A stretch of 64,000 nt of DNA, taken from Acidocella sp. Lineage in GTDB: Bacteria > Pseudomonadota > Alphaproteobacteria > Acetobacterales > Acetobacteraceae. The stretch covers positions 1 through 64,000 of the forward strand of contig JARLIK010000014.1 in NCBI GenBank assembly GCA_031291755.1, read 5' to 3'. This document shows positions 18,066-27,600 of this stretch, one piece after another (position 1 is the stretch's first letter; each line of letters opens with the position of its first letter). The position numbers and the translations under genes are program-made. The notes beneath the pieces were generated by a model. The model had not been told where the DNA came from, made no database searches, and was given only the letters and a program-made list of their open reading frames with translations.

Positions 18066-19832
18066 CTAAACCGGAACCAGCGGGCCGGGGTTTTTCAAAT
18101 ATTGGCTCTTGATGGCGTCAACCGAAAAATAGGTGAGTGCGCCGACCGTGCCGGTCGGGTTCATGCCGGAATTCTGCGGGAACAAAGCCGCGCCATAAAC
18201 GAACACGTTATGCACATCCCAGCTCTGGCCAAATTTATTCACCACGCTGGTATGCGGATTGTCACCCGTAACGGCGCCGCCGGTATTATGCGTGGTCTGA
18301 TACGCAGTGACCGAATAGGGCGCCTTGCGGGATGAAGCGGCGAGCCGCGATGCGCCCATGGCCTTGCCGACATCAGCCAGTTTTTCTGTAACGAACGCCG
18401 ACATTTTCAGCTCGTTGGGATGCCAGTCAAAGGTCATGCGCAACAACGGAACACCATAGGGATCCTTGTAGGTGGGATCGAGATCGAGATAGGAATCCTT
18501 GTACGGATACACGCTGCCCTGCGTGCCGAGCGCGTAAATGGTCTGATAATTTTCCTTCACCGATTTCTTCCACCCGGCGCCCCATTTCGGGTCATCGCCA
18601 AATGAGTTGATCTGGGTGATCGGCCGGCCGCCGGTCTGGGTTGCCTGCAGCACGGCACCGCCGATAAAACCCAGCCCCGAATGATCAAAATTATCGCCGT
18701 TGAAATCATTCAGCGCCATGCCGCCGACGCCGCTTGAGATGAACGGATTGAGCAGCGTGTTATCCAGTTTCACTAACACGCCGGAAGTGCACTGATACGC
18801 ATAGTTGCGCCCGACCACGCCCTTGCCCGTGGTGGGGTCGTAAGGCTTGCCGATGCCGGAGACGAGCAGCATATGTACGGCGTTGAACGAGAAGGAGCAC
18901 ACCAGCACCAAATCCGCCGGCTGAGTGAATTCCGCGCCGTGCTGATCGACATAGGTAACGCCTGTGGCTTTTTTGCCGGTGCTGTCTAGGTTGATGCGTG
19001 TGACATTGCACAGCGTCCGCGCTTCGAAATTCTTGCGCGGCATCAAGGCCGGCAGCACGCAGGTTTGCGGGCTGGATTTGGCATAGTTGCCGCAACCGAA
19101 GCGCTCGCAGAAGCCGCAGAAACTGCACTGGCCCAGTGTGACGCCAAGCGGGTTGGTATAGCTCTGCGACATATTGGCCGAAGGCACCGGGAACGGATGG
19201 TAGCCGAGCGTTTCCGCAGCCTTCGCGAACAGCGTCGGCCCCAGCGGCTGTTTGTCGGGCGGGTTCGGATACTCGTTAGTGCGCGGCCCCTCAAACGGAT
19301 CACCACCCTTCTGAATCGTGCCCCGCAGATTTCCCGCTTTGCCGCCAATGCCCAGTAGTTTTTCGAACTTGTCGAAATGCGGCTCAAGCTCGGCATAGGT
19401 CATCGGGTAATCCTGCAGCGTCATATCATCCGGGATCGCGGATTTGCCGTAACGCTGGGTGACGTGGGATTTCACCTGATAATCCGATTCCGAAAACCGG
19501 TAGGTCATGCCGTTCCAATGCACGCCAGCACCGCCAACACCGTTGCCTGGCAAAAACGAGATGAACTGCCGCACCGGCAAGGCGGTCTGGCTGGTCTTGT
19601 TGCGCAGTGTGACGGTGCTTTGCGCCGGGCGCTGGAACAGGTCGAGATGCACGCCGTAACGCAATTCGTCCGGCGCGGTGGCGGGTGGAAAATCCGTCGC
19701 GGTATCACGCCATGGGCCGCGCTCGATGGCCACCACGTCCAGCCCGGCGCCGGTCAGTTCATAAGCCAGGATCGAGCCGGTCCAGCCCAGACCGATGATT
19801 ACGACGTCTTTATGAGGGAGCTTAGTCGCCAT
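18066..19832 (-). CDS. GMC-family FAD oxidoreductase, gluconate/glucose dehydrogenase-type large subunit
   Basis: 588 residues. Dinucleotide-binding VVIIGLGWTGS near the N-terminus, GNGVGGAGVHWNG, and the C-terminal GMC signature with His (TTHNTGGAVTG, MNPTGTVGAL). The Cys cluster CSFCGFC (236, 239, 242) plus Cys247 matches the 3Fe-4S site of FAD-glucose dehydrogenase. It oxidises a sugar, sugar acid or polyol at the periplasmic face; the substrate is not deducible. There is no signal peptide of its own, so it probably rides with the Tat-exported subunit 3. It lies 11 bp before the cytochrome and 18 bp after subunit 3. Confidence 0.9.
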   Translation of the reverse strand: MATKLPHKDVVIIGLGWTGSILAYELTGAGLDVVAIERGPWRDTATDFPPATAPDELRYGVHLDLFQRPAQSTVTLRNKTSQTALPVRQFISFLPGNGVGGAGVHWNGMTYRFSESDYQVKSHVTQRYGKSAIPDDMTLQDYPMTYAELEPHFDKFEKLLGIGGKAGNLRGTIQKGGDPFEGPRTNEYPNPPDKQPLGPTLFAKAAETLGYHPFPVPSANMSQSYTNPLGVTLGQCSFCGFCERFGCGNYAKSSPQTCVLPALMPRKNFEARTLCNVTRINLDSTGKKATGVTYVDQHGAEFTQPADLVLVCSFSFNAVHMLLVSGIGKPYDPTTGKGVVGRNYAYQCTSGVLVKLDNTLLNPFISSGVGGMALNDFNGDNFDHSGLGFIGGAVLQATQTGGRPITQINSFGDDPKWGAGWKKSVKENYQTIYALGTQGSVYPYKDSYLDLDPTYKDPYGVPLLRMTFDWHPNELKMSAFVTEKLADVGKAMGASRLAASSRKAPYSVTAYQTTHNTGGAVTGDNPHTSVVNKFGQSWDVHNVFVYGAALFPQNSGMNPTGTVGALTYFSVDAIKSQYLKNPGPLVPV

Positions 19833-19850
19833 GTCGGGCCTCCGATTTAT

Positions 19851-20591
19851 TTAAACGTGAGATTTCCAGTCCGGGTGATCGGCCATGCCGACAGGTGGCA
19901 GCGGGTACGGCTGGTTGTGCTTTTCAACCCAGTCCCGGTAATCGTAACGGGCACCGGGGAAGCCGATCATCTTCCAGCCGGCCATACCGCGATTGCCGCC
20001 ATAGATCGGATCGGCAAAAAATCCTTCCTTGGTATTTTGCCACACCAGTTGGAAAAACGCCTTGCTGTTAGGGCCGCCGAGGCTGAGTGTGCCGGCTTCC
20101 ATCTTGGAAATAATCTGATCCTGGTCGGCGGCGGGGATGTCCGCAAATACCTTCCCTAAATAGGCCTTACGGCAATAATCGTTCAGCGCGGCGATGCTTT
20201 TGCGATAGCGCGCGGCGGGCGTGAGGGCGCTTTGAAAGCCTTGGCCGGGCAGGCCGTCGGCAAACGGAGGCTGCATGTAAAGCCCGGTATCCTTGCCGAA
20301 ATCGCCGGCAAGCTGAGCATCGATGTAAGCCGCGACCCCCACGTCCTTGCCGCCGGGTGATAACTCATCAGCCGGGATCAGCCGGTCCGCCAAAGCCTCA
20401 ACCGCCGCCGCCTCGTCAGGTGTGAAGTACGCCCATGTGCCGGGCTTGACCTGCGGCGGCATGGCATTGGTATCAGGCTGCCACGGCAATTGGCCGGAAA
20501 TGGCGGCAGCAGAGGCGCTGGAACTATATAATGCCGCGATTAGGGCGGCCGATGAGAGTAGATGACGCCTGCTAAGGATGTGTCCAACCAT
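19851..20591 (-). CDS. Gluconate 2-dehydrogenase subunit 3 family protein (Tat substrate)
   Basis: 246 residues. The N-terminus SRRHLLSSAALIAAL is a twin-arginine signal. The rest matches the gluconate_2-dh3 family: TPDEAAAVEALADRLIPAD and an aromatic-rich C-terminus. It acts as the small chaperone/export subunit (gamma) that hitchhikes the FAD subunit through Tat. It is first in the operon, in the gamma-alpha-beta order known for FAD-glucose dehydrogenase. Its promoter must lie in the 20592-20880 stretch. Confidence 0.9.
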   Translation of the reverse strand: MVGHILSRRHLLSSAALIAALYSSSASAAAISGQLPWQPDTNAMPPQVKPGTWAYFTPDEAAAVEALADRLIPADELSPGGKDVGVAAYIDAQLAGDFGKDTGLYMQPPFADGLPGQGFQSALTPAARYRKSIAALNDYCRKAYLGKVFADIPAADQDQIISKMEAGTLSLGGPNSKAFFQLVWQNTKEGFFADPIYGGNRGMAGWKMIGFPGARYDYRDWVEKHNQPYPLPPVGMADHPDWKSHV

Positions 20592-20928
20592 CGCTAAACC
20601 TCGCTCATTGTCCGTTCCGCACCGTCCGTCTCACGGCGGTATTCAGTCCCTGCGAACGGAAGATCTCCGAATAGGTCAATGACTAGGACATTTAATTCAA
20701 ACTGCCTAGCGCCCCGAATATCCTGCTCCTGGAAGGGTATTTGTCAATTAAACTTATGAAATCGCTAGGTTTTTTAGGGTGCAGTGCGCGTAACGAACCG
20801 GCCACCACCGATGGTTGTTTTTTTTGAATAGGAGCTAGACCTTGCCGGCATACATGAAAAGCGGCACGGGTATTTCACAAAAAACCCGCCTCACATGATG
20901 AGGCGGGGTTTTTGCGTTTGCAGAACAA
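20592..20928. other. 337-bp intergenic region
   Basis: It holds the presumed promoter of the minus-strand GMC dehydrogenase operon and, at its far end, the terminator of the HdeA-like gene. It is more AT-rich than its surroundings (a run of eight T near 20820). On the plus strand a GGAG (20831-20834) is followed 7 bp later by an 18-residue open frame starting TTG (20842-20898). I cannot say whether that is translated. Confidence 0.5.
20881..20913 (-). terminator. Bidirectional-looking intrinsic terminator
   Basis: Stem AAAACCCGCCTCA / TGAGGCGGGGTTTTT with five-base loop CATGA. On the minus strand it lies 16 bp past the HdeA-like gene's stop and ends in a T run. On the plus strand it also ends in T5. 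Confidence 0.8.
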
Positions 20929-21576
20929 TCAGCCCTTCTGCGGTGTTTCCACCAGCGCGCGGATTACAGTGTCAGCGTCCGGCAGGCCGGTTTGCGGCAG
21001 CTTCTGCGCGGTTTGGTACTTCACCAGCGCCGCTTTCACATTATCATCAAACTTACCGTCGGCATCGGCACTCTTCAGCAGCTTCTGCGCCACCAGCGCC
21101 TTCTCGAGCGACAGCAAAGTGGCTTGGCGCAGCACCGTGGATTGCGCACCCACAGTGACTTTCACTTCCGGCGATTCCGTCGGCAGCTTGGCCTTATCCA
21201 GCGAGGTGAAGATGGCTGAAACCACCGTCTCAACCCGCGCGGTCGGATTCTTTGAGCAGACGCCAACAACCATGTTCACCAGCGGCACGTCATCCTGTAC
21301 CGGGGTAGCATCATAGGTGGCTGGATCCATCCGGTTCAGCGCGGTGACGTAACCCAGCATCCAGGAGGCCAAAGTGCTGCGCACAGCGGCTTCGCTGGTG
21401 GCCTTGGTCTGCGGGTCCACTTGCGTCATGGCGTTGGCCATCTCGGCGCATGAAAGCGCGCCAATGCCATGCACAGCGAACGAATGCTTGGTATCGGCCG
21501 CCGTTGCCGGACGGGCACCAACCGACATTACACCGGCTGCAATTACCAAAGCCGCCGCGAAATAGGGTGTTTTCAT
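20929..21576 (-). CDS. Exported protein with HdeA/Rap1a-like domain and peptidoglycan-binding domain
   Basis: 215 residues. Signal peptide MKTPYFAAALVIAAG...ATA. The middle part has two Cys spaced as in HdeA/HdeB acid chaperones or Rap1a-type proteins (ALSCAEMANAM; VVGVCSKNP), probably a disulfide. Residues about 150-210 form a PG_binding_1-type helical domain (LKSADADGKFDDNVKAALV...LPDADTVIRALV). Function is unknown; periplasmic and wall-attached is inferred. The ATG at 21576 is preferred over TTG at 21582. It lies just downstream of the giant hfaD-like gene but beyond a terminator. Confidence 0.75.
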   Translation of the reverse strand: MKTPYFAAALVIAAGVMSVGARPATAADTKHSFAVHGIGALSCAEMANAMTQVDPQTKATSEAAVRSTLASWMLGYVTALNRMDPATYDATPVQDDVPLVNMVVGVCSKNPTARVETVVSAIFTSLDKAKLPTESPEVKVTVGAQSTVLRQATLLSLEKALVAQKLLKSADADGKFDDNVKAALVKYQTAQKLPQTGLPDADTVIRALVETPQKG

Positions 21577-21639
21577 TCTCAATTAACTCCTGGTTTGATC
21601 TGCCGGTTTTCTGCACCCGGCGCATAGCATTGTCACATG

Positions 21640-21667
21640 AAAAAGGGGAGAGCCAAGGCTCTCCCCC
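21640..21667 (-). terminator. Intrinsic terminator of the hfa-like operon
   Basis: On the minus strand GGGGAGAGCC-TT-GGCTCTCCCC is followed by TTTTT, 27 bp after the stop codon of the giant repeat gene. Confidence 0.8.
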
Positions 21668-21693
21668 GTTTCGTCTTAAGTCCAGTCGACGTC

Positions 21694-24600
21694 TTATTTG
21701 ATGACGTTGACCGCGCTGTTGCCGACGGCGCTGACGGAGACGCCGTTGCCGTTGACGTTGAAGGTTGAGGCGCTGGCGCCCGGAATACCAACCTGCGAAG
21801 AGAAGGCCATGCCGGTCGATGAGGCAGTGACGCTCGCCGCGTTGTTCTGCGTGTTCTGCAGAGCAACGGTCGGGTTGCCGGAGTTCAGCGCCGTTACGGT
21901 CACGGTGTTGTTTGCGATGTTGCCGTAAGCCGCAACGTTCACCGTGTTATACGACACTGAAACCGTGGTGTTGGACACCAGGCCCGTGCCGCCGCCGCCG
22001 TTCAGCGCCACCGCGTTGCTGCTGCCCGAAGCAAGGGCGCTCACAGCGGCGGTGTTGTTCTGCGAGTTCAGCACCGCGAAGGTCGCGCCGGCTGCCGTCG
22101 GCGTAGTCGTGGCATCCAGTGTCTGCGCACCGTAGTTGGCGGCAGTGGTGGCGTTCAGAGCGTTGGTGGCGTTGTTGCCTTCCGCCAGCACGTTCATCGC
22201 GTTGCCGCCCACGCTGATGGTCGCGTTTTGCGCGGCACCAGCGTTAGCAACGCCACCGTTCAGGCTGTAGGTGATGTTCGACACCCCGGAAGCCGACACC
22301 GGATCAGCGTTACTCTGACTGTTGGTCAGCGCCGCGGTGGCGGTGTTGTTGGTGGCGGTCAGGTCGAGGGCGTTGGTAGCGTAGTTACCAAAGCCTTGCG
22401 CCGTCGTGGTATTGCCGGTCAGCGTTGCCGTGCTGTTCAACAGACCAGTGGTGGTAAGTGCAGCGCTGTCGGAGTTGTGGATGGTGGTGGTGGCGACAGC
22501 GGAGATTTGGGTGCCGTCACCCGACGACTGCTGCGCGTTGGTCAGCGAGTAGTTCGCCGCTGCCGCAGCAGGGCCACCAGTTGTTGCTACAGTCGCAACA
22601 CCGTTCGCCGCCGCGGTGTTCTGCGTCAGCAGGTTGGTTGCCACCACCGAGAGGGTGTTGGCAACGTCGTTGCCCAGGGCAACGGCCGTGTTGGTGTTGC
22701 CCGATAAATTAAGCGTCGAACCACTCACAGCACCCTGGGTTGCCGCGGTTTCGGTCGAAGTGGCCGAAACGTTGGCGAAAAGCGCTTGTTCAGAGACCAG
22801 TGCCCCGGTCGGCGCCACCGTGCCGGTACCACCGGCATTGGTCACGTCGAGCGAGAGGCTGTTACCGCCGCCGTTACCCAGCGCCAGAGCCTGTTCGCTG
22901 TTGCCGGTGACATTCAGCGTCGAGTTGATGATGCCCGAGTCATTCGGGGTCAGATTGACACCGAACAAGCCCACCGTGCTGGCCGTCGAATTGCCGGCAT
23001 CCTGCTGCACATTGCTGAGCGCGTAAGTCGCGGTCGCGGTCGCGGTCGCGGATACAATGCCATTAGCAGCGGTAACCGGTGCGGTAGCACCAGTACCATC
23101 CGTGACATCAGTTGCCGTCACGCTGCTGCTGTTGCTGGCGCTGTTGCCGTAGCTGGAAGCATCAACCGCATTGCCGCTGACATTCACGGTAGAGGTGTTG
23201 ATCGCAGCAACCGGGCCGACAGTATTGCCGTTCAAGCTGAACTGCACGGTGCTGTTGGCAGCGGTTTCAACGGTGTCAAAGTTCGACTGCGAACTCGTCA
23301 GAGCGCTGGTGGCCGCCACGTTGGTGCCGGCAAGCGCCAGCGTGTCGGTCGCCACGTTGCCGTTGGCGCTGGCGCTGGTGATGTTGCCATCAAGTGTCGC
23401 CGTGCTGGACTGCAGGCCGGTGGTGGTAGCTGCCGTGGTGTCGGTATTCTGCACCTGCGAAACCGCCCCCGCCTGCGCCACACCGCCAGTAGCGGTCTGC
23501 GCGTTGGCCAGCGAGAAGTCAGCCGTCGCGGTCGGGTAGCTAGGATCGCCCCCCGTGTTATTTGCCACAGCGTTAGCCGGTGCCCCTTCTGAAGTCGCCA
23601 GCGTGGTCGAGGTCACGTTCAGCGCGTTGGTCGCGGTGTTGACCGTGGCGGTTGACTCGTTGGTGTTGCTGCTCATCGACAGGGTTGAACCGGTCATGGC
23701 GCCCTGGCTGGTTACGATCTGGCCGATGGTGGGCAGCGGTGCCACAGCGTTACCGTTGAATGCGGTACCGGAGTTGGCTTCAACATTGCTGTTGCCGCTC
23801 TGGTTGGAAACAACCGCGCCGGTCGCCGTGGTGCTGTTGGCCGCAATCGTCAGGCTGCTGTTACCGTTGTTGCCGGTGGCGGCAGTGGTTTCCTGGTTAC
23901 CATTCACCGACAGCGCCGAACCGCTGATCGCTACGTCAGCCAGCAGCGGGTTGATCGCCGCTTCAGAGTAGGACTGCGCCGTCACCGGAGCCGTGAAGCT
24001 CTGGTTGTTGGAGGTGGCATAATCCGCCAGCGCCGAGGTGACCGTCGCGCTCACGCTCGCCGCCGCCGTACCAGCCGGCACATCCGCGCCGCCGACAACG
24101 GTATTGGCATTGACGGTGGTGGTGGTGGTTGCCGCGTTAGCGGTGGAAGCCGCCTTGAACATGTTCGCGTTCACGTTCAACTGGCTGTTGGTGATGCTGC
24201 CGCCCACGTTGTCAATCGCATAAGGCGAGGCTGCCGCTGCGCTGGTGGTGGTGGTGACCGGGAAGGAGAAAGTACCCGTAATGTTACCAGTGCCGGCGCC
24301 CGACGAGATCAGCGTATTGGTATTGCCGATCGCAGCGTTCAGCGCGGCGATGTTGGCGCTGGAGGAGGTGTAAACACCACCGGCCGTTATCGTAACCGTA
24401 TAACCGCCGGCTAGGGTTCCACCGATCGTGGTCGGCGCGGTGCCGAACAAGGCGGCATAAGCCGTGGCATCAACCAGTGGCGTGAAGGCCGGCAGCGTAA
24501 AGGTGACCGGACCCTGGACGTAAATATCACCCGGGGTATTGCTGTAAATGGCCGCGTTGCTGTTCAGCTCCACTTCATTGCCGCCGGCGACGTAAGCCAC

Positions 24601-27600
24601 GGTGCCGATGAAGTTAACCGTGGTGGTGGTGGTTCCCGCCGTGCTGCCCGGCGCACCAAGGGTGGTGCCCACAGCCGCGGTTGCCGACTGGAAGTTCTGC
24701 GTACCGCCCGAGGTATCCAGCGAGGTCGGCGGGGTGGCGCCACCAAACGTCAGGGCGCTGGCGGCATTGTTGTTATACCCCGTCGCCGAGAAGAGGTTGC
24801 CATTGGTGGAGAGGTTGGTGCCGACGACATTGCCGCCCACGCTGGTCAGCGCACCGACCGGGGTGGTGGCTGAAGTGCCTTGTGAGGCATTCACAATCGC
24901 GCCGCCGATCTGGACGTTCTGCACGTCGAAAGCAAGCGGGGCTGTGGCCAGGCCGGAGGTCGCATTCACCGTCAGGCCGCCTAGGCTGGCGGCGGAAACG
25001 TCGGTGATGGAACCGCCACCCACGTTCAGCGTGTTGCCGCCGGTTGCGGTGGCCTGGTTGCCTTCAGCCAGCGTGACGACGCTGTTAGCCGAGGTTGCCA
25101 GTTGCGAGCCAGTCACCGTACCGGTGCCATCCACCTGGGTGGTGAAGGACGGCTGGGTTGCGCTGGACTGATCCACCGAAGCCGAGATCGTACCGTCGCC
25201 GCTGGTGGTCTGCACGTTGGTCACGTCAGCGGCGTTTTTATAGGTGCCGCTGGTAACGAGGTTGGTGGCCGAAACGCTACCCGCGTTGCTCGCCTGGTTG
25301 CCGTAAGCCGCAGCCACCTGGCTGTTGCCGTCAACATTGGCCTGCAGATCGGTCACCGCCGGGTTGGAGGTGTTGCCGATCAAGGCTTGAACCGTCGAGC
25401 TATTCACCGTCGCGGAGGATGGGCCGGAGCTGAGCTGGTTGTTCAGCAGGCTGTAGTCAGAGCCAACCCCGGTGGTGCCAGCGACCTGCACATCAGCAGA
25501 GTTGGTGTTGATGATCGCTGCGGTGGTGGTGTCATGCAGCGTCGCGCCCGTTGCCGCAACGCTCAAGCTGTTGCTGACATCATTGTTCGAGGTAATGGCG
25601 CGGATCGTATTGCCGTCCGAGCCGCCGACAGCGCCGGTGCCAACCGTGACCGAAAGCGGGCTGCCAACGCCACCGATGGCGCCGGTGTTGGCGGTGGTGT
25701 TGATCAACGCCTCAACCGTAGCGCCGGTAACCCCAGCACTGGTGCCGACCAGATTGCTTTGTGCGCTCAAGAGGCCGGCAGCGTCAGAGAGGGTGTTAGC
25801 ATTCACCGTCACGCTGTTGCTGGCGCTGTTGCCAAATCCCAGAGCTTCGATCGACGGCGTGGCCAAACCACTAACCGTGAAAGAAGAGCCACCGCCGACC
25901 GCCGGAGCGTTGGTGGTGTTGCCGGCTGTGTCGGAGTTGCCAACCACTTCAACCGTGGTGCCGGTGTTGGTCGCGGTGGTCGCCGTGCCGCTGTTGTCAG
26001 TCTGCAGATTGCTCAGCACCAGATCCGCTTGGCCGGTTGCGGTGTAAGCGGTCAGGCTTGAAGTCAAGCCAACCGGTTGACCGGTCACATTGCTGACCGT
26101 GTCGCCGGAAACCGACAGCGCGTTGGAGGCATTATTGTCGGTCGCCTGAGCGGCGGAGAAGGTGCCGCTGACCAGCACCGCGTCACCCAGGATCGAGGTG
26201 GCCGCGTCGGTTCCGTTAACCGCCGCTTCTGCGGTGTTGCGGCTGACTGTGGCAGAAGCACCAGCGAGGCTGGCTTGGTCGTTCAGCAGACCGGCAGAGC
26301 CGGTAACGCCGGTGGTGCCATCGAGCGTCAAGCCGTTGCTGGCGTTGTTGTTGTTATCGGTCGCGGTGATGCTGGTGGAACCAACCGTGAGTGTGTTGTT
26401 GCTCACGCCCAGGTTTGGTGCCGTGGCGCTGCCCGCAGCCGTCACTTCAACCGTGTTGCCGCTGGTCGTCGCGGAGGACGATTGCGCGCTGTATTGCTGG
26501 TTGTTGATGGTGATGCCGCCAGCCGCCGTGGAAGTACCTGCCGTCACCGATGTCAGAGTGGCGTCCGTGGTGGCGCCAGTGCTGATGTTGGAGGCCGTCA
26601 GGCCAATACCATTGCTGACATTGTTGTTGGCGTCGCTGGCACCGATGCTGTTGCCGGTTAGGCTGATGGTGCTGCCGGTTACACCGAGCGGGTTACCAAC
26701 CTGCAGGTCGCCCACAGTCGCACTGATGCTGTTGCCAGAGGTCAGCGCCGTGGTGCCGGAGGTGCCGCCAGCGGTCTGCAGGCTGGCCAGAGCGGCCAGA
26801 CCGGAGATGCTGTTGATGGTGGCGCCAGCGGTGGTGTCGATCGCGTTGGTCGCGGTGTTGCCATCGGTGCTGGAGGTGATGCTGTTATTGCCAAGCGCGA
26901 TCGAAGCGCCGGAAGCACCTTCGATCTGCGCAAAAACGCTATTGCCAGTCGCCGAGCTGAACACCGGCGCGGTGGTGTTGCCCTGGAAGTTGGTGAGCAG
27001 CAAATCCGCTTCGGCGCTGAGGCTGGAGCCCGCCACCGTGCTGGCGGTGGTGACGCTGTTCAACTGGGCGGCCGCACCGGTCGCGCCGGTCAGGTTGATG
27101 CCGAGCGAGATCAGGTTGCCGGTGCCGCCGGTGAAGGCTGCGTTGGCAGCATTGCCAGCCGCCGCAGCGCTGATGCTGTTGCCGTTCTGGGTGGTAGAGC
27201 CGGTCAGTTCGGTCTGCGCCAAACCGGCGCCACCGTTGAAGATGGTGGAAATCGACGAGCTGTTGGCTTCCGCACCAGTGCCGCCGCCACCGGCGATGCC
27301 GGTGTTGGCCTGCTGGTTCACGACGCCGAGCGAGCCATTCAGAGTCGGCTCACCGGTGTTGGCACCGCTGGTCAACGCAATGTTGATGTCGTTGGAGGCT
27401 TGGTTGCCCTGGAAGGTGGCTGATTCAGTGTTGTTGTTCTGGGTCGAAGCCAACCCTAAAAGCTGGGTGGCACCGGCAGCGCTGCTGTTCACCAGGGTTT
27501 CGATGGTATTGCCCGACGAAACTGCCAGCGAACCGACGCCGACGCCCAGGTCGGTGTTGGTCTGGTTGGTGCCGACGATGATGTTGGCGCTATCGGTGCT

